From assembly GCA_963932465.1 (NCBI GenBank), contig OZ010799.1, forward strand, positions 163,490,761-163,554,760: a stretch of 64,000 bases of DNA, written 5' to 3'. Under the pieces are notes generated by a model that did not search any database, was not told the origin of the DNA, and was given only the letters and a program-made list of their open reading frames with translations. This stretch comes from Maratus speciosus (taxonomy: Eukaryota > Arthropoda > Arachnida > Araneae > Salticidae). Shown piece after piece: positions 34,274-45,491 of this stretch (its first letter is position 1; each line of letters starts with the position of its first letter). Made by a program: the position numbers and the translations under genes.

Positions 34274-34490
34274 TTAACCCTTTCTGGCACACTAGTGCCC
34301 GGGTCGGGATACCTAATTTTAATTCCAAACTTACGAACGTCACCAAGAATTTTTTAATAAAATTTTGCTTTAACAATGAAAACGTAGAATAACAACTTTT
34401 TAATAAAAAAAAAAATCGTATGTAAATTCCGGTGTCAGCCGATGATTTCATCATTTTACAACAAAATTTGCCTGTGCCAGAAAGGGTTAA
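34274..34490. mobile_element. TTAA MITE (CCCTTTCTGGCAC)
   Basis: The ends are TTAACCCTTTCTGGCACACT and GTGCCAGAAAGGGTTAA, and the length is 217 bp. It is the same subfamily as 17155 and 53218, here in the opposite orientation (TACCTAATTTTAATTCCAAA near the left). Confidence 0.88.
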
Positions 34491-34575
34491 ACGTTATTTA
34501 GCTTTGCAACTAGGTAACCCAGAGCATCTTCTGCATTATTCCATTGTTCCTTTGCCTAGTTTATATATTTAGATT

Positions 34576-35392
34576 GACGGATTTTTTTCTTTTTCATGAA
34601 ATTTGTCATTTTTCGTATATCTTTTAATACGGAATTTTGTTAAAGTATTTTATCTTTTTCAATATTTCAAATCATTGATAAATAAATTCTCTGTAAATTT
34701 ATTACATGTAAGATAAGAAAAAATACGATTTTCCAAATCACTTGTAAAATAAGAGAAAATACGACTTTCCAAATCGAAGACATTTTCTTCTCTAAACCAT
34801 AATTTTATTCCATGTGTGACTTGTAATTAATTCATTCTTTAATGTTTTATCTTTTCAACCCCTAGAAACTTACTTAGAATTAGAAATTACAAAATTTAAA
34901 AAGCAGAAATATTTCGCCGTTCCTCTTCTGTAAATAATTCTGCTTTGAACTTATTCGAGATAAAAAATATAGATTATGCTCTATTTATGCATGGAAATAT
35001 TAAAACTTATCTATCATGTATTTATTAACACTTTCTCTCTCCTGCTTGTACGAGTTCATTTAAAAAGAAAATCAGTTCTCAACTAGTCAAAGACAGAGTG
35101 AAATATTCGACGTCGCTAAGAAAACCTTCTTAAAAGAATTCCACAATGAACTAAACAAAAAGGATAAATATAGTTTATGCACTCTTAATAAAAGGTTGAA
35201 CGATAAATATCTGAAAAGAGATCTACGAAGTGCTTCTTTTGTAAACAATGCGCGATAAACATTTAAGACAGTTCCTCTAAAGACCTGAATTATTTTATCC
35301 TGAATATTTTCTTTTCTGTTTAAAAGATGCTGGAAAAAAGTGTGTTATTAAGTTAATAATTTTGGCAGAGATTTTACCATATGTTTAACATT
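34576..35392 (+). repeat. Segmental duplication, copy 2
   Basis: This is the partner of 32210-33004. Near its end it keeps the un-inserted site GTTTAACATT that in copy 1 received a MITE. Divergence between copies looks like 10-15% by eye, with small indels such as the doubled ACTTGTAAAATAAGA-like block near 34740. Confidence 0.85.
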
Positions 35393-35527
35393 AAAGCTAC
35401 CACGAATCGCTCATTTGAGCAGTATCTAATAAATATAGTTCGATTCGAACTATAAATATAATCTTAAAATAAATCAAATATTATTTTATAATTATACATA
35501 CAGATGCTACAGATATAATGTTATGTA

Positions 35528-35750
35528 CATTGTAAAAAAAAAAAGGGACTAAAAAACGGAGATTCTACTGGCAATCTAGACGCCAGTTGTTTTTTTTTTT
35601 TTTTTTTTTTCCTATAAATTACAGAAAATTTTCCGTTTTTAATCAGAAAAATGAAAAATTTCTGTAATTTATGGGGAAACATTTCCGTAAAAATACGGAA
35701 ATAATACTGGCGTCTAGATTGCCAGTAGAATCTCCGTTTTTTTTACAGTG
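35528..35750. mobile_element. TA-target MITE with strong inverted repeats
   Basis: The ends are CATTGTAAAAAAAAAAAG and TTTTTTACAGTG, with TA at 35526-35527 and 35751-35752. A perfectly paired stretch follows: ACGGAGATTCTACTGGCAAT near 35555 and its complement near 35720, about 32 bases in each arm. The shape and TA target fit Tc1/mariner-type MITEs. A T run lies at 35591-35610. Confidence 0.88.
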
Positions 35751-36114
35751 TATGAAAGATAAGTAGTTTTAACCCTTTCCGTCACAGAAAAAATTGTTCG
35801 TATATGAAATGATTGACTGACACCTAATTTTGATTCCATAACTGGCAAATGGCAACAAGAATTTTTTAATAAAATTTTGCTTTTGTAATGAAAGGAGGCT
35901 TTTTTTAGGTTCTGAAATTTTACATTCACACCAGAAATTCTGTACAGAATTGTTTTCTTTATTTAATGACAGACGTTTCGTGATTACCTAAGTAAAAGTT
36001 CTTGTTTTATAATTCCTGATGTGACTTCGAATTTCTTAAATTGAAAGTAGAGGCCAAACTGGCAACCCCGAAAGATTATGCAAAGTAGTGGGTTTTATTT
36101 TTTGAGAAATTCGT

Positions 36115-36613
36115 TTAACCCTTAAATGCGCGATTTTTTATTTTGTTTCAAAAAAATCTGAAAGTTTTATTACACAGTAAAAATAATGAAAAAAAATCAG
36201 ATATACATTTTTTCATTTAATACGCCAATCTTTTCTTATGTTGCACATCTGTGATACAAGTAAAATCTTCTGTCGTGTAGCTGCATTTGGTTAAAATATT
36301 GCAAATATGTAAATATTTTAAGAAGTATGTCTCCAAATACCTTATTTAATACTATTATTTATTTTATAAAACTTAATCTTTTACGCTTTAATTTCCATTA
36401 TAGAAATTACGTAGTTCAGAGAATTTGACTCAACACCAGAAAGTTCCAATTGTTAATTTCGCTTTATTTAAATACGGAATGTCTGTCATTAATTAAAGCA
36501 AATATTGCTATTTTAATTTTCTGGTGTGAATTAGGTATATACGAATAAAAAAAAATCTATTAAATTCAAAACACTGTTGTTTGCATACATGCAAAGCTGC
36601 GCACTAGGGTTAA
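36115..36613. mobile_element. TTAA MITE (CCCTTAAATGCGC family), 499 bp
   Basis: The ends are TTAACCCTTAAATGCGCG and TGCGCACTAGGGTTAA. The core is CACCAG at 36434 with CTTTATTTAAA 28 nt on. It is related by terminus to 37278-37795. Confidence 0.8.
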
Positions 36614-36675
36614 ATATGCGGCTATCACTCAATTATTTCATTATTTTACGAACACAATTGTTCTGCCCCTGAAAA

Positions 36676-36911
36676 GGCCCCACCAGTGCCTGAGAAGTTC
36701 TACTCTCGAAACTGGTAGACGAGAGGTGCTGGGTTCGATCCCAATCGCGCCCGTCGGCCTAACCGTTTCGGACTTTTTGTGGTTTTCTTCGGAACCTTGG
36801 TTTTTCCATGCGTAAATACGGGTTAGGTTCCCTTAAAAAGACCCCCACGGACGGCACTCCCGCTAGGGCCTATATCCCTCGAGTAGATAATCGGCCGTCA
36901 AAAATCAACCC
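36676..36911 (+). mobile_element. tRNA-derived SINE, copy 3
   Basis: The duplication is TGCCCCTGAAAA (36664-36675) and TGTCCCTGAAAA (36912-36923), one mismatch in twelve. The head begins GGCCCCACCAGTGCCTGAGA, the B box is GGTTCGATCCC, and the body has GACCCCCACGGACGGCACTC. It inserted in the terminal repeat of a TTAA MITE. Confidence 0.88.
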
Positions 36912-37277
36912 TGTCCCTGAAAATGTTAACAACTAAATGACCGTTTTCGTCCAATGTCTTTTTTGGCGATAGACTGACTAGTGATGTGCAGAATGAATCA
37001 TTCCGGCATGTGCAAAAACATAGTTTCCAACCTTTGTATAATTTTTTAATCAAATACCACTAGATAGCAGGATCAATAAAAGCTACAATGACAAATAAAA
37101 TACTGTTTCTGTACTAAACTTTATGCACAGGACTATTATAATTAAAATTCACTTTTTCCGCAGATTCTAGCGATAGAAAACGAAATAAGATTTCACTAAT
37201 ACGCATATTAACGCATTGTATGCGAGCAATATTTCGCAAATGGGCACTAAATTTACGTTCACAAAATCCACTGTAAA

Positions 37278-37795
37278 TTAACCCTTAAATGCCTGATTTT
37301 TCAAAAATCATTATAATAATGTTTTTCGGCTTTCATTTTTTAAATAAATCATGGGAAAAATACTTTTAAAAATCATATTTTGTTTTAAGTATGTTTTACG
37401 GCTAAAAATCAGTTTGTTACTAATCGGCAATACTGGTCTTTAATTGAAAAAATAATTTTCTTTGATAAAATTCTATAACATTAAGCACACAAGAATTTTA
37501 GGAACTATAATAAGAAATAAATTTTACTTCCTCACTACAGAAGAAAATAGGGTATTTCGCAAGCTTCCAAACAAAACAAAAAGAGCAAGTAGCAACAATC
37601 GAAAAAATAAATCTATCTTTATTCATAAACAGCACAAGTGTTGCCATCTACATGTTACAAATCAATTTAATAATATTTTCAGAATGTATTTTATTGGCAA
37701 CATTAGGCATTATAGCTTCTTTATTATTCTAATAGTATTTTAGAGACTAAATTGGGTATGTTGCCGAAACGCAACACCCGGCATTTAAGGGTTAA
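37278..37795. mobile_element. TTAA MITE (CCCTTAAATGCCTG family), 518 bp
   Basis: The ends are TTAACCCTTAAATGCCTG and CCGGCATTTAAGGGTTAA. A 93-codon open frame inside (37462-37743) has no protein-like pattern and is probably chance. Confidence 0.88.
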
Positions 37796-37942
37796 AACCT
37801 GCTCACAATCAATAAGAATCGCACATGCTTGGATTACACCTTCTTTGTTCGTCCGTACAAAATTTCCGGTACCAGTAATTATTTCTGTCCCCAACCCATA
37901 AAAACGTACAGTACGTGTCCCGCATGCAATGTGTTAAAAGTA

Positions 37943-38407
37943 ACTAGTTGGAAATCTTGCAGTCAATCTATTGCATGTCAAGCGTGGAAAATGAGGTATG
38001 TTCGTACTATAACTAGTTTGATAAATATTTTATTTACATATTGTACTGAATGTATATTTTATTGCAGTTCATAAGTGCATATCAATTTCACTCTGTTCGA
38101 AAGGCTGCAACATCATTAAAATCCACTTGAAATAACTTGAAAATCCACTAAATAAATAATCCACTTAACTTTTTCCCATTGGCCGTAATGTAACGGACAA
38201 ATTTTGACTGTCCCTGTAGTTAAACTATCATCCGATTTTCATAAAACTTGAAATGACTCGACAAAATTTTGCTACAATTATATATTTAAAACTTCAGAAC
38301 TTTCGGTTGGGCAGTTTTTGCTCTGTTATATGTGGACGGACAGACAGACGGACCGAACAACGACTATAGGTACTACGTATTTACATAATTACGAATGCAC
38401 CTAAAAG
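37943..38407 (-). repeat. GTGCGTTCGTAATTAT dispersed repeat, copy 6 (inverted)
   Basis: This reads from ACTAGTTGGAAATCTTGC to ATTACGAATGCACCTAAAAG. It has a small local duplication, AATCCACT repeated near 38130-38165. Confidence 0.8.
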
Positions 38408-38501
38408 TTACATATTAAACATTGAAATTCGAAAAAAGCCGCTGCCTATAAGACCGCTATTAGCAGTGAAGGTATTTGCCAACGTTCGGAGCGCTTTGTT
38501 T

Positions 38502-38680
38502 TTAATCCTTTGAGGGACAGAGAACTTCTGTTCATAAAATGAGGAAATAATTCACTGTCACCAGTTTTTACGAACAATTTTCTGAGAAAACAGAAATCAG
38601 CTTTTTCAGACTTTCAACGTAAAACTTTATTAAAATATTCTTGGTGCGGATTGCCAGTTTTGGAATTAAAATTAGGTGGT
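38502..38680. mobile_element. TTAA MITE, right end lost
   Basis: The left end is TTAATCCTTTGAGGGACAGAG, followed by AAAATGAGGAAATAATTC. The interior reaches GAATTAAAATTAGGTGG, and the closing terminal repeat is absent. Confidence 0.6.
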
Positions 38681-39119
38681 AGTATTGAATAAATACATAT
38701 ATTTTTATCTCATTTGTAATAAAAAATGATTAAAGAATATAAAATCCTAGGGATATCTTAATAACCATTTCACAAACTGGAAGTCTTTGCCATTATTTTA
38801 GCAAAATTCCATGCTTACGCATAATTATACCCAAGTAATTATAATTCAATTTCTATTGTACTACATACATTTACATACACTATTGTACTACATACACTAT
38901 TACACTTACCTGTGCACTGAACTAGGAATTTTGCAATATCTTCAAAATTAACTGACATATTTCAAAATATGTCAAAAACAAACGTGTTTTTTATAAACTT
39001 CATCATTTCTTTATATTCCAGTATTTATAAAATAATTACAGTATCACTTAGAGCTTGGATTCTATTTCAAAACATACTGCGTTATATGGAAAGTATTCTG
39101 AGAAAATTTCACTGAAATA
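38681..39119. other. Nothing recognised
   Basis: A small local repeat (ACATACACTATT) lies near 38873-38902. Otherwise AT-rich DNA without supported features. Confidence 0.4.
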
Positions 39120-39723
39120 CGGGGTGTTTCTAAATGAATATCGGGGTTTTAACGGTTGGTGGTATTTATTAAATAAAACTTTAAATTATAATTAATACAT
39201 AAAATAAAAGAGCAACTCAAACGGTTTTACCTACAAGCTTACAAGTGTTCAATGTGAGCACATTTCGTCACACGGCACACATCAAGTAACGTTGATTAGT
39301 GTTCGTGGGGTCATTGTTTCAACAGTTTCAATGGTAAGCTGGTAATGGAGGCACATACACACACGATCCTTTATGAACCCCCACAGGTAGAAATCACATG
39401 GCGTCAGATAGCATGAGCGTCAGAACAGAACTTGTTTGTTAATCAACGTTTGGGAAGAACTGAGCTATCGACTTGATGTGCGGCGTGTGACGAAAGTTAC
39501 TCACATTGAACACTTGTAAGCTTGTAGGTAAAACTGTTTGAGCTGCTCTTTCATTTTATGTATTAATTATAACTTTAAGTTTTATGTAATAAACTAGCTG
39601 TTTAACCCGTTCTACGCACGGAAGTTCATGAACTCCTGTCCCTGCCGGCGAAGGCAATCACGAGCTGATGCTAATCCTATGGGGAGGGATTTTTCTATTA
39701 TCTGGTTTGAATTTCGACATTTT

Positions 39724-39762
<39 letters not shown>

Positions 39763-39862
39763 CCATTAATTAAACATAACCTACCACCATCAAATATTAT
39801 GAATTAAAGCTGTAAGTATAAAAAAATAATAATAATAATAATAATTTATTATAAGAATTATT

Positions 39863-40042
39863 ATGGAAGAAAAAGAAAAAAAGTGGACACCGACAAAAAA
39901 TGGAAAAGCTTATATATTGAATTACGTTGTCAAGGGCACAGAATTCAATGATATAAGCAAAATGGTTGTTTTCGGTGAGAAAAATAAGCTAAAGCTAAAA
40001 ATTATTTTCCCCTATGCCCAAACAACCATTAAAATCAAGTGA
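39863..40042 (+). CDS. Unrecognised 59-residue reading frame
   Basis: ATG at 39863 to TGA at 40040. The product starts MEEKEKKWTPTKNGKAY, continues with NYVVKGTEFNDISKMVV and ends YAQTTIKIK. Its charged and polar make-up, and lack of the Phe/Ile/Leu/Lys-only bias of random frames here, make it slightly protein-like. It lies inside the Helitron-like element on the opposite strand. I do not recognise it; it may be a captured gene fragment or chance. Confidence 0.25.
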   Translation: MEEKEKKWTPTKNGKAYILNYVVKGTEFNDISKMVVFGEKNKLKLKIIFPYAQTTIKIK

Positions 40043-40227
40043 ATTGATTAAAAATGAAAACAGAATAGAAACAAATAATATGAAATGGAACAATCAAAAA
40101 AACCTATTTAAATATTTATAGGATATAAAATATAAATAATAAACACAATACCGATTAATATTTCAGTATTTTACAAATATCCACGCGCACATGGCTACCA
40201 GAATATCATAAAGATTAAAGTGAATAA

Positions 40228-40238
40228 AACAGTTAAGA

Positions 40239-40284
<46 letters not shown>

Positions 40285-40500
40285 CATTGGATAGCCGAGA
40301 TCCGTCTCTACAGCGCACCATTTTTACTTTTTCGATTTTGGTTGCAGATATTTTTCAGAGAGGCACTTTCATTTTCAGAACCGGTTTTGAATGTGAAAGA
40401 AACTTTATAAAAACTATCTGCGACCAAAATCGAAAAAGGGAAATGTGCGACGTAGAGACGGATCACGGCTATCCAATGCAAGAAAAATAAATAAATAAAT
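40228..40500. repeat. (TA)n tract and ~200-bp foldback
   Basis: A (TA)n run at about 40236-40281 leads into TTGCATTGGATAGCCGAGAT. That pairs with ATCACGGCTATCCAATGCAA ending at 40481. The arms also share GATCCGTCTCTAC and TTTTTCGATTTTGGT and its complement. It ends in an AAATAAATAAATAAA run. It is probably a MITE that landed in the microsatellite. Two overlapping open frames on opposite strands are products of the symmetry. Confidence 0.8.
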
Positions 40501-41135
40501 AAAATGTTAAAATGCAAACGAGATATTATATAAATCCCTCCTCATAGGATTAGCATTAGCTCGTGAGTGTCTTCGCCGGCAAGGACAGGAGCCTTAATTC
40601 TAAACCAAAATAAAATTTTGCCGAATTATCCTGTTGCTAATGGCAGCAGACGATAAAACGATAGCTTTGGAATAAGGGAATAAATAAAATAAAAAGTTCT
40701 GTTGATGTTCGTGATAAAATCTTTTTCTTTATTTTTTTTTTAATTAATTATTAAGCGCAGTTAAATAATCTCTAATTATTTGCATGTGAGGTAAAAGAAT
40801 TATCGTAATACTCGCTACAGCTTCTTAGTATTGCAACGTGCCGTACGTAAATATGTATATCTCACATTGCAGTAAACATTTACGACTGGTTAGAAATCGC
40901 GCGATTTCGGGTTGAACATATAAAAAGGCAAAAATTCGTCAAAAAAAATCTATGTAAATTTTTTGAATTTTTGGCCCCAATCGTTCATGGGCCGCCTCCT
41001 GCCAGCAACCCGTGCGCCAAATTTTGTAGCCCTGCGACCTGTGGTTTTCGAGTTTGTGCGGTTACATAGATACGCGCACGGATTTTAATACGGTAGATAC
41101 TACCAAGCGTTAAAACCCCGATATTAATTATTTTA

Positions 41136-41732
41136 AAACATTTTGTGTAATGAAGTTTATCGAACATGGAGATAACGGAAAAATTGATTTTCCAGAAATC
41201 GCATTTAGAGATTTCTTTTCTATCTTTCAGATACATATAAAATTAATCTAGAAGTGTCAATTAAGGTTTATTAGTAATTTATGTGAAAAAAAAGTAAGAA
41301 AAGGGTGCATAGACACATAGTTTATTTTTCTCCTGTCCTTCCTATGGCCACTTCCGGTATTTGACTCATTATCTCCGTTTTATTAAAGTGGTCGTGACTC
41401 CTCTGCTAGTAACCATAGAAATAAAATTAAAACAGATTTCGAATCGCAAACAAATGCTCTTTTCAAATAAAACAATAAAAAAAATTAATTTTTTTCACGA
41501 AAACGGACATTTTAATAGTTTAGGGGCTAGCGTTTCCTCAGGCCAACAGCATATATTCTAGTACGATATTTCTTTGGACACCATTACTTGTGCGAAGGAT
41601 ATTCGCTTTTCTTTGATGACGGAAACTTCGCGATAAAATAAGACAAAATTTTCTATTCTAGAAAAGACGTGTGAAATGAAATATTTACATTTAAAGTGAA
41701 AAATAATTTAAGGGTTAATGTATGCAGATACT
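41136..41732. other. Nothing recognised
   Basis: No supported coding frame or paired repeat. Confidence 0.45.
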
Positions 41733-41940
41733 TTAACACTAGAACTGCCGGAATTTTTGCTTATGTGTTATAAAACTATTTTTACACCAGAATTTTTATT
41801 TAAAACTTTTTTACTTATTTATTTAACTTATTGCCCCGTGGTAAATATTTAACTGATTTTAGAAAAAAAATTCTGGTTCGAATCGAAATATTTTCATTTT
41901 TTACCGGTCAAAATGACAGCTGTGGCGGTTCTAGTGTTAA
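41733..41940. mobile_element. TTAA MITE (CACTAGAACTGCCGG family), copy 1
   Basis: The ends are TTAACACTAGAACTGCCGG and GGCGGTTCTAGTGTTAA, and the length is 208 bp. GGTCAAAATGACAGC near the right end resembles the GGGTCATTTTGACCC dyad of copy 2. The family fits piggyBac-derived MITEs. Confidence 0.92.
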
Positions 41941-42585
41941 ATAATTACCGATGTTGAATGATAGATATCAGAAAAGAGATATTAGTAATTACCTTTTAGT
42001 AAATGTTTGAGTAACATGTTTCGACTTCTCCGAAGCCATTTTCCAGGTAAATAAAAACATTCTGCAGATGCACTTACGTCATGCATCCGTAGTATATTTT
42101 CATTTGTCTTGAAATGGCGTCTGTGATGCGAAAACATACAGACAGTTTATATATAAAATTGTTTTTATTGTTTCATTTAACAAATCTGAGAAATATTGGA
42201 GTATTTCATGTCGTATTCGAATTGATTATACATTTTTATTAGTGCAGTCCGCACATTTTTGCAATCTTTTGCAACTACTTCTCTCTTTTGATATATAGGA
42301 AATTAAAATTCCATCATAAAGTCAATAACATTGTTCGAAATTTCATTTGCTTCAAAAGTAATTAATTATTTCACGATTGTATTAATGTATGAATTATGAT
42401 AAGATATTTTAGAATTTTCCAGGGCTCGCAGCGATTGAAACGACCAGTATTTTAAAACGACATTATTTATGGTAGATTTCCATTGCAAATGTTAAAAGAA
42501 TTCACAGTGAAAATTTTTGATTTGGGATAGTGGTAGAAAATGCAGAATAAAATTAGGAACACTGCTAATCCTGATTGTCATTATT
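41941..42585. other. Nothing recognised
   Basis: No supported coding frame or paired repeat. Confidence 0.45.
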
Positions 42586-42875
42586 TTAACACATTCACGA
42601 CGGGAAACAAGAATTCTCGTTGCATTCAAAAAACATCATTGACCTAGGGCGTACCTTGTACCTTACAGAAAATGTATATATATCATGTTGTCCATAGTTT
42701 TTTAGGTTGTAAAATATTTTATATTTAATTCGTACACTTAAAGATATTTACCGATGCATAAACTTGGAAGACCTATTTAGAACATTAATTTACAAAAGAC
42801 TTTCAGAACAGGGAGGAGCTTCTACTGTTTTAAAATTCAGATTTTATAAGTAATTGCCCATCGTCAATGTGTTAA
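42586..42875. mobile_element. TTAA MITE (CACATTCACGACGGG family), copy 2
   Basis: The ends are TTAACACATTCACGACGGG and CCCATCGTCAATGTGTTAA, and the length is 290 bp, equal to the copy at 9140-9429. ACAAGAATTCTCGTT lies near the left end. Confidence 0.9.
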
Positions 42876-44159
42876 GTGACTGATAAATTAATTTTCCGTA
42901 AGTTATTAGAAACTAAATGAAAGTATCTAAATTTATTTGTTTAAAATTTAGAGAACTTATAATACCTGCGGGCAAAAAACATTTTAATCATAAATTCATG
43001 CATGGAAATTATGAACCCTTTCTTTACGAATATATTTAAAACTTTTTTACTTCAACCTTTGTAACCTCAGTTAGAAATAGAAATAGTTAACAAACATGCA
43101 ATACATGAAAAAGATCAAATATACCGGAGGACGACTTTCTAAAATTGCTTCATAATCATCCGAATGGAGAGTATAGTTTCACCTTTCGTTTACGGGGTTG
43201 GGATATATGTCGTCCCAGAGACAATTTCTTTATTGTTTTTGCACCAATTTTTGAAAGCTTTTTTCTGCCATACCATTATAATAGGATAATTTCTCGAAAA
43301 TTTTTCCAAGAAGGATTTTTTCTAAATTGTGGTGCGAATGAATATAAAAATAGTCGCCAGCTATAGCCCGTAATCAAAAGGATAAAATACATACCCCTAT
43401 CAAAAGCGGAACGATACATTTAAGATAATGGATCTGTGAAGAGTTCCTTTTATAATCAACGGGTAATCAGCACAATCAACAACACCGAAAATTAACCATA
43501 AATGGCTGAAATATGTTTTCGGAATAAAAGTTTGCTTATTTCTGCATCTTTTACATATGCTTCGAAGATAAAAAATTAAATATGTAATCTCTAAATGAAC
43601 AACAATATTCAAATACTGGATTATATCATACATTGTTGTTATGTTTACCTGGTGTAAGACAGTATTTTCGAAAAATCTTCGAAAAATGAATTTTGATAAT
43701 TTGTCTTTCGTTTAATGCACTGTCTGTTAAAAAAATATGGTTGTGTTATCCATGTGTTCCTGTAATTATTTCTTGAAAAGCTTTGTACATTAAACATAAG
43801 AAATTTCATTACTTTTTATTATTATTGCCGGGCAAAGTATTTGCATTTATTGTTGAATTATATCTCTTTCTCCTTTTTTTTGCCTCACCGGAAAATTTGC
43901 CACTGTCAAACAGCACAGCTAAACAAAACCAAATTTCGGCTGATAACACAAAATGTGGTAAAAAAAAAAAAACACTAAGTGCAATATAGCATAATTACAA
44001 ACAAGTGATAAGATGAATTGCTGTCAGTGGTGTATACTGCTTCCCAATCTCGGCATCCCACAGCATTTCCTTACAGTTTTCATCACAATAATTAATCGGC
44101 AAACCTTAGAAGAAAACTCATTAGGAAAGATTACAAGAAATTACTGGTGGCAAATAGAA
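42876..44159. other. Nothing recognised
   Basis: Several open frames of 65-80 codons occur on both strands without recognisable motifs or codon-use signal. Confidence 0.4.
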
Positions 44160-44385
44160 TGCCCGGTTTAACACGATCACGCCGGCGTGCATCACCGGTG
44201 GGTCACGCTCGTCTGTCCCATAAGGCGGCGTGAATCACTGGTGGGTCACGCTTGACTCTGGCATCAGGTGACGTGCATCACCTGTGGGTCACACTGGACT
44301 GTTCCATAGAAGGCGTGTAGTACAGGCGGGTCACACTCGGCTATGCTATAGACTTATGCTATAGCATTACAGGTGTGTCACACTT
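44160..44385 (+). repeat. GC-rich minisatellite, five ~43-bp units
   Basis: GTGGGTCAC or a close variant occurs at 44198, 44241, 44284, 44326 and 44373 (spacings 43, 43, 42, 47). Each unit also has GTG-ATCAC just before it, so GTGCATCACCGGTGGGTCAC forms an imperfect dyad. It is far richer in G+C than its surroundings. Confidence 0.9.
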
Positions 44386-44429
44386 GAAATTCGAAAATTC
44401 AGTAGTGAAAGCAATCCATTATTATAAAC

Positions 44430-44548
44430 TTAATACATTCACGACGGGAAACGAGAATTCTCGTTTTCATTCAAAAAATATCAGTGACTAAGCTACTAAG
44501 GCTTCTGCCTTAGAGAAATGCATTAATATCATGTTGTCCATTCGTACA
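44430..44548. mobile_element. TTAA MITE (CATTCACGACGGG family), truncated
   Basis: The left end is TTAATACATTCACGACGGG and similarity holds to CATGTTGTCCATTCGTACAT. The rest is missing where the iterated-motif region starts. Confidence 0.75.
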
Positions 44549-45020
44549 TATGTACGGGAGGTTTGATACTTAGGGAGGCTTCATACATTGACAATTTTTC
44601 TCAACAAATGACATTAACAGCCATTGTAACAGATGTAAGGTCTTCTTTTATTAGCAGCGGTCATCATTAGCTGGTCTTAGCAGTGAAGAACTGACAATGT
44701 TTTTTTCTTTTAATTTTGAAGACTTTTGGAATGTCAATGTAATTTTTTTTAAAATACTGATTTTCTTTCATAACTCTTATTATTGTGAAGATAATATCTT
44801 GTAATTTTATTAATTTGTAAAGCACATTGTTAGGGTGAGTTTTACCAGAAAGCAGATTGGCATTTTGCAACTGCATTTATACAAAGTGATTGAAAATCCA
44901 ATAAGGCATGATAGGGAGAAATGATACATTATTGCTGGGAAGAAATGATACACTTGTATATTTGAAATTTAACAGTTTTTTAAAGTTGTAAACTAATATA
45001 GGACTGTAATATTCATTATT

Positions 45021-45254
45021 TTTTTACAACAAGAGCTACTGAAATTGGTAAGGAAGAACAAAGAGACTATTTATAGACATTATGTAGGTTACATAGAAAA
45101 GCAGTGCGATGATAGATGGTTAGTTTACTTTGCTCGTCATGTAGGAAGAAGAAAGTTTAAATGGCCTGAAAGGGAAGTTGTGTCTATAATTGAAGAAGGG
45201 CAAATTAAAAAAAAAAAAAACATTAAATCCACACGATTTTACTTACCAAAATGA
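45021..45254 (+). pseudogene. C-terminal tail of a transposase-like protein
   Basis: The open frame reads LQQELLKLVRKNKETIYRH, then YVGYIEKQ, DRWLVYFARHVGRRKFKWPE, EVVSIIEEGQI and, past an A run, RFYLPK before the stop at 45254. The order YVG strand, V-x-F-x-R strand, F-x-WP-E, I-x-x-x-I and a final FYLP matches the tail described at 4132-4501. No ATG is needed if it is a 3' exon; an acceptor-like TTTTTTTACAACAAG precedes it. A MITE (45275-45491) follows within 25 bases. The catalytic part is absent. Family membership is from memory and needs a profile search. Confidence 0.5.
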
Positions 45255-45274
45255 TAGAGTTATTAGTTTTTCCT

Positions 45275-45491
45275 TTAACCATTTCAGGGGTGGTGGTATG
45301 TTTTTTAAACCACTTAATTTTAATTCACAAACGCCACATTGGCACCAGCATTTTGGTAAAATATTTTCCATTTAATATGAAAGTGAAATATAGCCCTTTT
45401 CTTATTTCCAATTAAATTTGTCCGTAAATTCTGGTGCCACTCATTTATTCAATACTTTAGCATTGAAAATGCTTTGCCCTGAAAGGGTTAA
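45275..45491. mobile_element. TTAA MITE (CATTTCAGGGGTGGTGG)
   Basis: The ends are TTAACCATTTCAGGGGTGG and TTTGCCCTGAAAGGGTTAA, and the length is 217 bp. It shares GGTGCCACTCATTTA and AGCATTGAAAATGC with the 33647 family in reverse orientation. It is inserted in the iterated-motif region. Confidence 0.85.

Larger units (their letters stand above)
35769..36929. mobile_element. Possible TTAA MITE torn apart by nested insertions
   Basis: The left part is TTAACCCTTTCCGTCACAG at 35769. The right part is ACTCAATTATTTCATTATTT followed by TGCCCCTGAAAA and, beyond a SINE, a closing GTTAA at 36926-36929. Both match the GGCAC/GGGGCA subfamilies. Between them lie an unplaced stretch (35885-36114) with a shared core (CACCAG at 35929, CTTTATTTAAT 28 nt on), the MITE at 36115-36613 and the SINE. 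That the two halves belong to one element is inference. Confidence 0.5.
39594..41097 (-). mobile_element. Helitron-like element, non-autonomous
   Basis: On the minus strand it begins TCTACCGTATTAAAATCCG and ends in AAACAGCTAG, with a short hairpin (CCGT, then ACGG) just before the end. It sits exactly between an A and a T with no duplication. The intact left arm of the host palindrome (GGTGGTATTTATTAAATAAA) shows the un-inserted order. TC start, CTAG end, hairpin and A/T insertion are Helitron hallmarks. It is about 1.5 kb, with no Rep/helicase frame. Inside are paired blocks near 39645-39700 and 40525-40590 (GCTAATCCTATGGGGAGGG and complement). Confidence 0.8.
39120..41133. mobile_element. 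Palindromic element split by a Helitron-like insertion
   Basis: The left arm starts GGGGTGTTTCTAAATGAATA, then TCGGGGTTTTAACGGTTGG. It pairs with an inner right arm ending at 39593 (AAGTTTTATGTAATAAA). The arm then breaks and resumes at 41098 with TACTACCAAGCGTTAAAACC and CCGATATT. Shared markers are ACAAGCTTACAAGTGTTCAA and TTGAACAC-type complements. The two arms meet near 39350-39440. The element is non-coding and its class is unknown. Confidence 0.8.

Noticed and set aside
37462..37743. 93-codon open frame
   Set aside because: It is contained in a TTAA MITE, shows low-complexity Asn/Lys/Phe composition and has no motifs.
39728..40281. TATA-box promoters in the (TA)n tracts
   Set aside because: These are simple microsatellites with no downstream gene.
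40287..40517. Overlapping opposite-strand frames of 67-69 codons
   Set aside because: They are mirror images caused by the foldback structure.
44190..44385. CRISPR array
   Set aside because: The 43-bp unit is continuous, with no unique spacers, and there are no cas genes.
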